Counted from the first letter of the stretch, positions 51,101-58,324 are shown. The stretch is DNA of 64,000 nucleotides from Alphaproteobacteria bacterium (GCA_021775965.1 JAJFGV010000064.1:1-64000), one strand, 5' to 3'. Numbers and translations: made by a program. The notes: generated from the sequence alone by a model not told the origin.

Positions 51101-51618
51101 AGATGCGATGCCTTGCCGCTTTGCATGAGTGAATTAGACGAGTTTCTCATTTCACCATTACTAAACCGGATATGGTGATTTTGAGGCTGCATGTTGATCA
51201 CAGTCGATTTGCCCTGCGCATCCATAATCAGGCCGTCCATAATGACGTACTGGATGTCCGTGGCTGCAAAAGCAAAGACAGTGTTCCTGTTTGGCGTGAC
51301 AATCACCTCTTCCCCCGGATAAGCGGCTATGGTTACGGCGTTGTTCCATGAGGTGCCGCTTGGCGGATTCCAGCGATCTGTGGTGCGTTGATACGTTCCG
51401 CCGCGGGCATAGAGCGTGTCGCCGGGTCTTAAAACGCTCGCGCCTTGTTCGAAGGTTTTGAAAGGAGAGTTGATAGAGCCGTTACCGGTCTGATCGTTGC
51501 CCGTTGTGGAGATGTAGTACGTTGCTGCGCTCGCTACCCCTGAACCTGCTGTGAGGCAAAACATTATCAGGAGCGCTATAAAAATGCGTTGGATCATATT
51601 TATTCTGTTTTGCATCAT
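48199..51618 (-). CDS. Giant exported double beta-helix protein with C-terminal nine-cysteine domain
   Basis: 1139 residues with a signal peptide ending near residue 31. Two homologous right-handed parallel beta-helix domains follow (about 33-380 and 406-755). Each opens with a Y-x-S-x-G...PGDTLY block and GTSW-(N/D)-x-A-x-TIAA, then N-rich coils of the NosD/pectate-lyase type (IIINNRFHNNGW; NNIIINNQANNN). A Ser/Gly/Pro/Arg linker (755-800) leads to a nine-cysteine domain (800-1139) homologous to the next gene's product. Four glycines (511-514) are encoded by an 11-base G tract. The start ATG overlaps the previous stop (ATGA) with a GAGGGA site. Polysaccharide binding, lyase activity or adhesion are possible; catalytic residues cannot be assigned. 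Confidence 0.85.
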   Translation of the reverse strand: MMQNRINMIQRIFIALLIMFCLTAGSGVASAATYYISTTGNDQTGNGSINSPFKTFEQGASVLRPGDTLYARGGTYQRTTDRWNPPSGTSWNNAVTIAAYPGEEVIVTPNRNTVFAFAATDIQYVIMDGLIMDAQGKSTVINMQPQNHHIRFSNGEMRNSSNSLMQSGKASHLQILNMKIHGSKEDYGIYHNGNFGLIEGNDFYDNGGYGLHLWSSTGTVNDNIIINNRFHNNGWVERPGSGGLRGGMITGGGNARNQIINNVFSNNPRGLIVMKGNGPDTKVYNNTFYGNSRTGLLVNDPKTDVRNNLSYNNGEGNPIVSGATASNNLFGTDPKFTNASGGDFSLQAGSPAIGAGVNIPGVTTPGPSGNPDIGATPSGLPVPASGGGSSGGSCTTGTPATPNPNGQTFYVSPGGGGGDGSAGSPFGSLREGIANLSPGDTLYLNSGTYTGSSAFNNLPGGTSWDAATTIAAAPGATVTLKRESGANSILHTKPDQEYITFDGLIFDGERGGGGNIVIASEYIRIMNSEVKDSGGQGILLGAGSGNGEFINLNVHTNGWTPHWGGDGSPGSRDFNHGIYVNSSNNLIKDSQFNGNFGTGIHVFGTNTEPSNNIIINNQANNNAAAGRRGKGIIVTVGNNNIVANNELSGNRSGLVVNWGASNTSVCGNNSSNNDEYGVLVDQKGGTTGTLVGPNTTSGNGVSDLRSLESSTDLNFSGCDALIAGLPASALVAPGGAPVNCPSSGAGGGSSSSGGSTGPRINPRPFRPARTTSTPRRSRGDCSPGIPCVVAKGSGQNAPKTANPTCDADFMNQIYARAFLEAERENIINETVIRKPDSILEYSCFDDFVSRAADHAGPLFTETDEFEDKLIGIGLAIPALNISIPFDDFTDGFDDLFEKYEDKVLKDFNFAYAETLAKLQEIKLPGGVQLPELPFFQSEGLVPDIGELLDQLIAAIPSFSITFGTYMGDEKLDRSLENLVLESLESYTDDNFGHDFLGGAAGINGDSGYGCATMNAVWHLAKCRNFALDDALLSFDNIANTDPRLLPRECSGEDAPLITLEIIDVADNQDFQYVEFKTLDVSHFRAECGEPISTGVAITKIIFQTNDNGIVTSRDKVSYDGHICSSPGCYYNAELGICED

Positions 51619-52106
51619 TGTCCCTCATCTATCATTGTATAGTGAGAGCGAGATGGTTCCCAAGTGTAGAGATTATAGTCAAAATGGTTTAGCTCGTTAT
51701 CATAAGCTCGAATGTCTTTGACGCCATGTGAATAACTGTTGGCCAGAGAAATAGAGCGCGCCTTGATACTGCCCAGGAGGATCACAGACCTGCCCTTATC
51801 AGCCATGATTAAATAGGGGCATGTAATCTTTTTGCTCGATTTTTTCTGGCTCTGGCAATTTTGTGTTGTGACAATAAATTCGTTGATGCCGTCTTCATTC
51901 AGATCTGTGCCTGCGATTCTTGCTGTTTCAGGGGTAATTTCAGGCATTTTGGCTTGGTTTTTCTGTGTGTATGACTCAATGTTCTTCTGTACGCGCAGGG
52001 GTACGGTGTGATCAAATCGCACAGGCTCGGCTCCAAAAGCTGAAAAAGCCGTTGTAGAACAAAAACATAGAAGAGATGTAAAGCTCAGAAATCTGAGAAG
52101 TTTCAT
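51615..52106 (-). CDS. Exported hypothetical protein, 163 aa
   Basis: Signal peptide at the N-terminus (core LLCFCSTTAFSAFGA, cleavage near residue 26). The mature part has an acidic loop DLNEDGINEFIV near residue 70, like the calcium-binding loops of FG-GAP/VCBS repeats, and two cysteines (QNCQSQ, ITCPYL) that may form a disulfide. No family is recognised. Its stop overlaps the start of the giant beta-helix gene by 4 bases, so the two are translationally coupled; it is the first gene of the three-gene operon. Confidence 0.75.
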   Translation of the reverse strand: MKLLRFLSFTSLLCFCSTTAFSAFGAEPVRFDHTVPLRVQKNIESYTQKNQAKMPEITPETARIAGTDLNEDGINEFIVTTQNCQSQKKSSKKITCPYLIMADKGRSVILLGSIKARSISLANSYSHGVKDIRAYDNELNHFDYNLYTWEPSRSHYTMIDEGQ

Positions 52107-52192
52107 CAGTGGCCCACCCTTGTGCCTTTTTTTTGCACCAATACTTACAATTTTAGCAAATTTTGGGGTAGTCAGGCAAAGGGTTACTGATT

Positions 52193-52420
52193 TTAGGCGC
52201 TCTCATTTAGGTCAATACTCAAAATAGCCATATTGAAGTTATAGGAGGTATCGCCGTCTTCTTCGTCTTTATAGATAACACCAATAAATTCGCCATTGAT
52301 GATGACTTCTACTGAATCTTCGACTTTTTCACGCATTTTGAGGGCAATGCCTTCATGCCTGAATACTTTTTGTAAATAGGCCTGGAGCTTGGAAATTTCT
52401 TCGGGTTCTATGACGGACAT
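52193..52420 (-). CDS. DUF3126 family protein
   Basis: A 75-residue protein of the DUF3126 family, found in Alphaproteobacteria, of unknown function. Typical segments are EEISKLQAYLQKVF and EVIINGEFIGVIYKDEEDGD. The GAGGAGA ribosome site is strong. It follows olsA by 25 bases on the same strand and probably belongs to that transcript. Confidence 0.88.
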   Translation of the reverse strand: MSVIEPEEISKLQAYLQKVFRHEGIALKMREKVEDSVEVIINGEFIGVIYKDEEDGDTSYNFNMAILSIDLNESA

Positions 52421-52445
52421 TGTGTTTCTCCTCTATATTTGCTGT

Positions 52446-53252
52446 TTAGGCTGCCTGTGTTTGTTCTTGCGTCCGGGCATGGTTGTTGTTTTCCAGCCCC
52501 TTGCTTACTTGCTCATAGCATAGTTTGGCAAGTACTTTTCGATCATTAATATCCGAAGCTTTGATCGGCGGATGGAACTTTAATACAACGCTCGCCCCTG
52601 AAGTTTTGGCAAAGCGCCAGAGGTGCTCGGGCAATTCAGTGGTCATATCCACGTGCCAAGCATAAAGATCACGATCATCCTGTGTTTCGATGGCATGACC
52701 GTCAACACTTTCGAGCTGCACGGTCACAGGTTGTACGACCATATCTTTGTTGTCACCAATATAAGCAATTGAAAAGAGACTGGACTTGAAAGGGAGTACG
52801 CTTTGGCCGTCGGTCGAAGTGCCCTCGGGGAAAATGATCAGGCTTTTGCCTTCGTTCAGCACGCTCTCCAGGGCATTGGTTCCTTTTGCAGCATCAACGC
52901 GGGAGCGGCTGATGAAAGCGGTTTGTTGTAATTTGCACAGCAGTCCAAAAAGAGGCCAACCTTCGACATCGGCTTTGGCAACGAAAGAGGCCTTGAGAAC
53001 GCTGCCGATAACTTCGACATCCAGATAGGACATGTGGTTGCTCATATAGAGAGTTTGGCTATCGGTATGTGGTGTTCCTTCCACGCGATATTTGATACCA
53101 AAAGTCATGCGGACACAATTGTGCCAGAGGCGGGGAATAATATAAGAGGCCGGGCCTTTGTAAATGAGAATAAATGCGCCCTGAACGATAATAACCAATA
53201 CACACAGCACGGCAAAGACGGCCAGCTTGCAGCCGGCGATAAAACTACGCAT
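52446..53252 (-). CDS. olsA: 1-acyl-glycerol-phosphate / lyso-ornithine-lipid O-acyltransferase (PlsC family)
   Basis: A membrane-bound acyltransferase with an N-terminal hydrophobic helix (LAVFAVLCVLVIIVQGAFILIY). The HX4D catalytic motif is NHMSYLD near residue 93, and the glycerophosphate-site motif is FPEGTSTDG. Since it starts within one base of the stop of an OlsB-type gene, the likeliest role is OlsA, which adds the second acyl chain to lyso-ornithine lipid; phosphatidic-acid synthesis remains possible. Confidence 0.85.
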   Translation of the reverse strand: MRSFIAGCKLAVFAVLCVLVIIVQGAFILIYKGPASYIIPRLWHNCVRMTFGIKYRVEGTPHTDSQTLYMSNHMSYLDVEVIGSVLKASFVAKADVEGWPLFGLLCKLQQTAFISRSRVDAAKGTNALESVLNEGKSLIIFPEGTSTDGQSVLPFKSSLFSIAYIGDNKDMVVQPVTVQLESVDGHAIETQDDRDLYAWHVDMTTELPEHLWRFAKTSGASVVLKFHPPIKASDINDRKVLAKLCYEQVSKGLENNNHARTQEQTQAA

Positions 53253-54121
53253 TAGACAGTTCCCCGTGCCGTTCCTCCCATGAAGGCAGCAATGTCTTGC
53301 AGGGGTTCCTTGTCTTGCGAATGGTTTTTGCCGCCCGGCATGGGCTTCTGATTTTTGCGTTCGTAATGGGCGCGGTAGCGCTGGGTCATGGTGTCGGTCG
53401 GCATGACAATGAACACATCGGTGGTATTAAACTCCGGATCGATGACAGCACCGTCACCAACTTTGGCACCAATGCGCAGGTAACCCTTCAGCAAAGGCGG
53501 CAATTCATTGAAAACCACCTTCGGGTCGAGATCATCTTTTGGAATGATATCCATGTTGATATAGCGATGCTCCAGCGCACGCACGCGGATATTATCCGGG
53601 GCCATATGGTAGTGATACATATAAGACAGCGGTCTTGAGATGTTGGTCACTTCGGTACCGTGCAGAGAGCCGCAGCCAAAGAGCAATTCAATATTGTGTT
53701 CAGTAATATAACCGCCGATACCCTGCCAGAGAAGTTGCAGGACAGGGCGGGATCTGAATTCCGGTAAGACACAAGAGCGACCAAGTTCAAGAAGCGATAT
53801 GTCAGAATTGAGGATTGTGGAAAGATCGTATTCACCGCTGGAATAAAAGCCGCCATGATTGTCCGCCGCATCGCGTTGTAAAAGGCGGTATGTTCCGACA
53901 ATTTTTTCCTTGCTGGATGAATTATCAATCACCACCAGATGATCGGCGATTTCATCGAGATCATCCATATCGCGGCGGCGTTTGGTCATTTCTTCGGACG
54001 GGGTGGCATCGTATTCTTCATAGAATACCTGATAGCGCAGGCGCTGGGCCTCCTCTATCTCCTCGTGAGATCTTGCCAGTCTCACAGAAACCGTTTCGAT
54101 GTCAGTTTTTTCTGTCGCCAT
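53252..54121 (-). CDS. olsB: L-ornithine N(alpha)-acyltransferase (OlsB), GNAT fold
   Basis: Transfers a 3-hydroxyacyl chain from ACP to ornithine, the first step of ornithine-lipid synthesis. The GNAT-type N-acyltransferase (hemolysin-like) pattern is visible: AQRLRYQVFYEEYDA near residue 25, DDLDEIADHLVVID, LLELGRSCVLPEFRSRPVLQLLW and FGCGSLHGTEV. The stop shares a base with the olsA start, giving an olsB-olsA-DUF3126 operon. Ornithine lipids are often made under phosphate limitation, but no Pho box was identified. Confidence 0.88.
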   Translation of the reverse strand: MATEKTDIETVSVRLARSHEEIEEAQRLRYQVFYEEYDATPSEEMTKRRRDMDDLDEIADHLVVIDNSSSKEKIVGTYRLLQRDAADNHGGFYSSGEYDLSTILNSDISLLELGRSCVLPEFRSRPVLQLLWQGIGGYITEHNIELLFGCGSLHGTEVTNISRPLSYMYHYHMAPDNIRVRALEHRYINMDIIPKDDLDPKVVFNELPPLLKGYLRIGAKVGDGAVIDPEFNTTDVFIVMPTDTMTQRYRAHYERKNQKPMPGGKNHSQDKEPLQDIAAFMGGTARGTV

Positions 54122-54300
54122 TGTATTGTTTATTTAGCCGCTTCAGCGGCATATTTTTGAGCCTGTCTCTTGTTTTGCATATGCAATCAGGCCATCCTAG
54201 GGTGCGTCACACGACAGTACAAGGGATTTATTAGATTATGTGTAACCCTGACTGTCAGCCCGTTTCGGGCAATATGTGGTTATGACGGGATTTTGAGGCA

Positions 54301-54789
54301 ATGTATAGTATTCTTTTTGTCTGTACCGGGAATATCTGCCGCTCACCCACGGCTGAAGCGGTCTTCAGGCATTATGTGCGGGAGCAGAATTTGGATGGGC
54401 ATTTTATGGCCGATTCAGCCGGGACGTATGGTTATCATGTCGGGGCGGCTCCGGATGAGCGTTCAATTCAGGTGGCGCAAGCGCAGGGTGTGACGATGGA
54501 GGGGCAGCAGGCCCGTAAAGTGAACAAGGCAGATTTTAACAAATTTGATCTGATTTTGGCGCTGGATCAGGGGCATTATGCGGAGCTGGAGGATATCGCG
54601 CCAGCCAGCGGGAAGGGGGCGGAATTGTCGCTGCTGCTCGATTACCATGACGCATATAAAGGTCAGGATGTGCCCGACCCATATTACGGCGGCGCAAAGG
54701 ATTTTGAGCAGACTTATAAGTTGATCGCCGAAGGCGTTGACGGATTGCTCAGTTTTCTGATTAAAGAACTAGGTCTGAAGTCCCCGTAG
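54301..54789 (+). CDS. Low-molecular-weight protein tyrosine phosphatase
   Basis: Active-site P-loop CTGNICRS (C-x5-R) is at residues 8-15, and the general-acid aspartate is in VPDPYYGG near residue 120. The 162-residue length is normal. Substrate could be tyrosine-phosphorylated proteins or, as in related families, arsenate; the phosphatase reading is better because the protein lacks arsC context. Its last codons and TAG stop lie inside the tRNA-Arg gene: the stop is formed by bases 8-10 of the tRNA. Confidence 0.93.
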   Translation: MYSILFVCTGNICRSPTAEAVFRHYVREQNLDGHFMADSAGTYGYHVGAAPDERSIQVAQAQGVTMEGQQARKVNKADFNKFDLILALDQGHYAELEDIAPASGKGAELSLLLDYHDAYKGQDVPDPYYGGAKDFEQTYKLIAEGVDGLLSFLIKELGLKSP

Positions 54790-54856
54790 CTCAGTAGGAT
54801 AGAGCACCAGATTCCTAATCTGGGGGTCGTGGGTTCGAATCCCGCCGGGGACACCA
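54780..54856 (+). tRNA. tRNA-Arg (anticodon CCT)
   Basis: A full 77-base cloverleaf: acceptor GTCCCCG/CGGGGAC, D arm GCTC...GAGC, anticodon arm CCAGA-TTCCTAA-TCTGG, T arm GTGGG-TTCGAAT-CCCGC, with CCA encoded. The anticodon CCT reads AGG. Its first 10 bases overlap the end of the phosphatase gene. The last 19 bases recur 246 bases downstream. Confidence 0.96.
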
Positions 54857-54879
54857 TTTTTCGTTAGCAAGCGAAGCGA

Positions 54880-54928
54880 GCTTAAGAAAAGTGAGTGTGC
54901 TGGGAGGCGAAGCCGAGCAGTGCACCAT
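54880..54928 (+). repeat. 49-bp tRNA-trailing repeat, copy 1
   Basis: Begins GCTTAAGAAAAGTGAGTGTG and ends GCAGTGCACCAT. It matches 48 of 49 bases with the copy after tRNA-Arg(ACG). It starts 23 bases after this tRNA and is followed at once by a terminator. Confidence 0.9.
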
Positions 54929-54930
54929 TC

Positions 54931-54961
54931 AAATAAGCCCGCTTTATGCGGGCTTTATTTT
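54931..54961 (+). terminator. Rho-independent terminator after tRNA-Arg(CCT) module
   Basis: AAGCCCGC and GCGGGCTT arms around a TTTAT loop, followed by TATTTT. It ends the tRNA transcript after the 49-base repeat. Confidence 0.88.
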
Positions 54962-55083
54962 GATGGTGTTTTGGGTGAGGGTTTGAATTCACTGTTCGAC
55001 AAGAAGCTTAATGAGGGCAAGCGAACGCGCAGGCCGAATTTAGCGATTGCCACTTTGGCAGGGGCAAAGCCCCGCACCAAAGA

Positions 55084-55102
55084 AATCCCGCCGGGGACAC
55101 CA
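55084..55102 (+). repeat. 19-bp duplicate of tRNA-Arg(CCT) 3' end
   Basis: AATCCCGCCGGGGACACCA, including the CCA, is identical to 54838-54856 of the tRNA. There is no 5' half. It lies beyond the terminator, just before the convergent hypothetical gene. Confidence 0.88.
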
Positions 55103-55118
55103 CTAATTATAGTGTTTA

Positions 55119-56429
55119 TTATAAGGAGTTATTGTGAGGTTCTTCAGCCTGTATTTCTGTAGGTTCGGGTAGGGCTACCACCATCAGTTCATCGTGCGCT
55201 TCTTGAAGGTGTGCTATCTCCTCAAGAACTTCCTTTTCATTTTCCTTTACTGCCTGCATTCTTGCTGCAGCTTCTTTCATTTGTGTGGCTATATCAGTTT
55301 CCTGCGCCAACGTACTGTCCACTACCTGATCCACATCTTCATTAAAAATTCTTGCCATTGTTTGTACAGCAACAGTTGCAGACGCGGCCCCAATAAAATT
55401 CCCGAGCCCCCATAAGCCCTCAAGAGAAGCGTCAGCAATAGAAGTAGAAGAGCCGCTTACAGCCTTGTTGAAAGCGCTGTATAGATGCTCAAAACTTTGT
55501 AGAACTTCATTAATGACAAACCCACCATCCAGCAGGGTCATGCTTTGTGTGCTTGAAGATCGTCCAACCTCATCTGATTTAGCTCTTCTGAGGAGAGAGG
55601 TTCTGTCCTCATTTTTTATTTTAGGTGTTGTGAGGTCGTATTTTAAATGGCCAAACATTTCAGGGGTTTTTTGAAAAAACTTACCCATATTGGCGACACT
55701 TAAGAAAACATCGTACCAAAGTCCACCAGCCCCGTGCCAAGTACTATATGCCCTTATTCTCCCTGCAGTATCACCCATAGATTCTTTGGTTGTGTGCCAG
55801 CCCCTTTGAACTTTTCGCCCAAACTTTTTTAAGGCATTACCAGTGGTCATTTCCAATTCTTTGGTAAAGGGTTTTTTGGGGTCCATTGTAAGATAGCGCT
55901 CTTTATTGACTGCTCTTGTCAAAAGTTCATCCGGTAACATTTCGTTTCGGAAGCCAAAGCTATTCAGGCTGTTGTTCAATCTTGCTTTGTCTTCTAAACC
56001 CCGGGGTGATTTTTCGAATGTTTGGAGTACAACCAGTTTATTTGTGAATTCCTTTTTTAAACGTCCTAATTCCTTAAGGCAGACTGTTACTACACCGGCC
56101 CCTAGAGTAAGAGATATTCCTGCCCTTGAGATGTAGTACAGTTCGATGTCATTGAGGGGGTCCACAGGTGCGACTCCAAAGAGTGGTGCTGTTATATTCC
56201 ATCCAGCTTTGGCACCTCCATATAGTACTGTAGCAAGAGGAAGTAGGTTCGAAAGGACTTCGCCAGTTAGGCCTAGTTTTGCCTCAACCATTTCATCTTC
56301 ATCGTGTACCATGCCTAGTGTAAGGGCTTTGTACGAAGGAAGCCGTTTGCCACTTTTGGTCGTGCCAAAGTAGAGTCCTTTTTCAAACTGTTTCTGAAGC
56401 AGTGACTGCGTACTTTCTTGCTCTTCCAT
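55119..56429 (-). CDS. Hypothetical membrane-associated protein, 436 aa
   Basis: Unrecognised. Two or three moderately hydrophobic segments (LLPLATVLYGGAKAGW near residue 65; AGISLTLGAGVVTVCL near 105; GNFIGAASATVAVQTMA near 365) separate basic helical stretches. The end is a charged coiled coil (MKEAAARMQAVKENEKEVLE). No cleavable signal peptide is seen. The ATG at 56429 has an AAAGG site; an ATG at 56465 without one is possible. AT-rich, single gene, between the tRNA-Arg module and the OmpA-like gene. It could be a secreted or membrane-inserting effector, but nothing proves that. Confidence 0.65.
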   Translation of the reverse strand: MEEQESTQSLLQKQFEKGLYFGTTKSGKRLPSYKALTLGMVHDEDEMVEAKLGLTGEVLSNLLPLATVLYGGAKAGWNITAPLFGVAPVDPLNDIELYYISRAGISLTLGAGVVTVCLKELGRLKKEFTNKLVVLQTFEKSPRGLEDKARLNNSLNSFGFRNEMLPDELLTRAVNKERYLTMDPKKPFTKELEMTTGNALKKFGRKVQRGWHTTKESMGDTAGRIRAYSTWHGAGGLWYDVFLSVANMGKFFQKTPEMFGHLKYDLTTPKIKNEDRTSLLRRAKSDEVGRSSSTQSMTLLDGGFVINEVLQSFEHLYSAFNKAVSGSSTSIADASLEGLWGLGNFIGAASATVAVQTMARIFNEDVDQVVDSTLAQETDIATQMKEAAARMQAVKENEKEVLEEIAHLQEAHDELMVVALPEPTEIQAEEPHNNSL

Positions 56430-56619
56430 GAAGAATTTGCCTTTGTAATTTTTGCTGTTAACCATTTAAATGTGCGTGATTTAAACACAAATCGCTGCAA
56501 ATTACAAATTATGGGAAAGATTGTATATGGCAAGTGCACAAAAAGCCATTATTTACCCACCGTCTCGTTTCACGTGAAACAAAAGGGGAACAAAATATAC
56601 TGCTGATTTTGCAGGGTAA

Positions 56620-57843
56620 TTACCGGATATACAGGTGGACTTCGTTGGTCGTCGCCTGTGGATTATCAGTATAGGACAGATCAACCCGCTCGAGCGGTAG
56701 GCCCATCTGGGTCAGCGTCCGCAAAACACGCTCGGCATTGCGGCGGGCGCGGGTGCTTTCAATCGCCACCTGGGCGGCATTTCCTTGCGTTGGATTAACC
56801 GCGACAAGTTCAAAACGGGCATTGGGGTAGCGGTCCAGCGCCTCATTCACGGCCATATAAACGGCTTGTTCGTATTCAACATCTGGACGATCGAAGCGAA
56901 TTTTAACCAGAGGTCGCGCAGTCGCCAGGCCGGTACTTGTGGGTTGCGGCGATGGTGTGAGGGCTGCGTTGGTATTGCTTGGGGCCGGAACGGCGCGGGT
57001 GCTTTGGCCCGATGCGCTTGGCTCGAACGGTGTCACACTGGAGAATGGACGGTTGGCCAGACTTTTGCCGTAGAGATCGCCATTGGTCACGGCCAATCCC
57101 AGCGTGCGTAAATTGTGACGCTCGGAACCAAGATAAGCGGTGGTGCGGGTAATATCGTCGTTCACATTATTAAGGACGCGCTCGATCAAAACCAGCGTGT
57201 TATTAATTTGATCTTCAAGCTGTGCCAGTTCGACATGATCTTCTTCAATCGCGCCCGATAGACTATAAGCGGCGCGGGTGCTCTCCAATAGGTAAGAGGC
57301 TTCCGATGCGACTTGCGCGGCTTCGACGGCCAGATCATTGAGGCGTGCGACATTGCCGCCCAAATCTTCGAGATTGCGTTCCGCCGCTGCAATTTTCTGC
57401 ACAAGGCGTGGGTTGCCGGGGGTTGTGCCGGACTGAAGCTGTGTATTGATGGTGGCGATATTGGCATAATACTCGGCTGCTCTGCCTTCACCTGTTTTTT
57501 CAAGGCCGCGCAAGTTACCGGAAATACCGGTGATGTTGCCTTGCAGCTTGGACAGGTCACTTTTTAACTGTGTCACTTTGCCGCTGACGACCGTTTGCGT
57601 TGGCTTGAAATAGGAGCCGCCCGTGATGTCCTGGGGCCTGATATCCCGGGTTTTGACCGGCTTGGTGTATATCTGGTCTTTGACATCATTGGGGAACGGA
57701 TCAATAAAGACCGGGGCGCCAGAGGCTCTTTGAGCCTGCGCATCTGCCGGGGTTAAAGCGATAACTGCGCCGCAAAACACTGCGCCGGACAAAAGCAGGG
57801 CAGAATTCCGGAAGAACCTATTTTTTCGGGATGTATTCATCAT
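56620..57843 (-). CDS. Periplasmic coiled-coil protein with OmpA-like C-terminal domain
   Basis: A 407-residue exported protein: signal peptide with core ALLLSGAVFCGAVIALTPADA (cleavage after AQA), a helical region with QLKSDLSKLQGNITGISG and related repeats (about residues 75-230), a Pro/Ser/Thr linker and a C-terminal OmpA-like fold (RFELVAVNPTQGN; ESTRARRNAERVLRTLTQMG). The fold would place it at the peptidoglycan, but the usual peptidoglycan-binding Asp/Arg pair is not clear. The start is the ATG at 57843 or the adjacent ATG at 57840. No close gene partner. Confidence 0.75.
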   Translation of the reverse strand: MMNTSRKNRFFRNSALLLSGAVFCGAVIALTPADAQAQRASGAPVFIDPFPNDVKDQIYTKPVKTRDIRPQDITGGSYFKPTQTVVSGKVTQLKSDLSKLQGNITGISGNLRGLEKTGEGRAAEYYANIATINTQLQSGTTPGNPRLVQKIAAAERNLEDLGGNVARLNDLAVEAAQVASEASYLLESTRAAYSLSGAIEEDHVELAQLEDQINNTLVLIERVLNNVNDDITRTTAYLGSERHNLRTLGLAVTNGDLYGKSLANRPFSSVTPFEPSASGQSTRAVPAPSNTNAALTPSPQPTSTGLATARPLVKIRFDRPDVEYEQAVYMAVNEALDRYPNARFELVAVNPTQGNAAQVAIESTRARRNAERVLRTLTQMGLPLERVDLSYTDNPQATTNEVHLYIR

Positions 57844-58069
57844 ATAGTTTTTAGAATGCCTGTTTCGATCTTTAGACCAGTGAGATGTAACAGTATTTGA
57901 ACCACGCAAAACGATTACTCTTCTTGCCTAGCATTACCTTTCAGTTTTGTTCTGTCAAGCAGATAGAGCGTTTTAATTGGGAAAAAGAGAGGATGGGCTT
58001 TTGGCGGCCCGTATGCTTGCATTCATTTACCATTTGGCGTAGTGTCTGCGGCACTTTGAAGCCAAAAAT

Positions 58070-58146
58070 GCGCCCGTAGCTCAGCTGGATAGAGTACTTG
58101 ACTACGAATCAAGGGGTCGGAGGTTCGAATCCTTCCGGGCGCACCA
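58070..58146 (+). tRNA. tRNA-Arg (anticodon ACG)
   Basis: Acceptor GCGCCCG/CGGGCGC, D arm GCTC...GAGT, anticodon arm CTTGA-CTACGAA-TCAAG, T arm GGAGG-TTCGAAT-CCTTC and encoded CCA give a complete 77-base cloverleaf. ACG (inosine after TadA editing) reads CGU, CGC and CGA. Confidence 0.96.
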
Positions 58147-58218
58147 CTGCTTCGCTTCCTGCTACGCCAAGGCTTCGCAGGACAGGAAAGCTACGCAGTG
58201 CTGCGCGTAGCGGAGCGC

Positions 58219-58267
58219 GCTTAAGAAAAGTGAGTGTGCTGGGAGGCGAAGCCGAGCAGTGCGCCAT
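58219..58267 (+). repeat. 49-bp tRNA-trailing repeat, copy 2
   Basis: Second copy of the element behind tRNA-Arg(CCT), with one mismatch (58263 G for A). Here it starts 73 bases after the tRNA; the intervening DNA contains its own inverted pieces (TGCTACGC...GCGTAGC). Confidence 0.9.
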
Positions 58268-58301
58268 CCGCTTTCGTCCTTTCAGGACTGCGGCGTGACA
58301 A

Positions 58302-58324
58302 GTCCGCTTTCGCAGGATTTTTTA
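58302..58324 (+). terminator. Probable terminator after tRNA-Arg(ACG) module
   Basis: Short stem TCC-GC/GC-A-GGA with a TTTC loop followed by six Ts. The stem is weaker than at the other tRNA-Arg gene. Confidence 0.55.

Noticed and set aside
54301-54789. Arsenate reductase
   Set aside because: The fold is shared, but the gene has the phosphatase P-loop and DPYYGG acid loop and no arsenic-resistance neighbours.
54856-55102. A 246-bp integrated element bounded by att repeats
   Set aside because: The 19-base direct repeats look like att sites, but no integrase or cargo is present and the span is too short; an rtT-like tail copy is a better reading.
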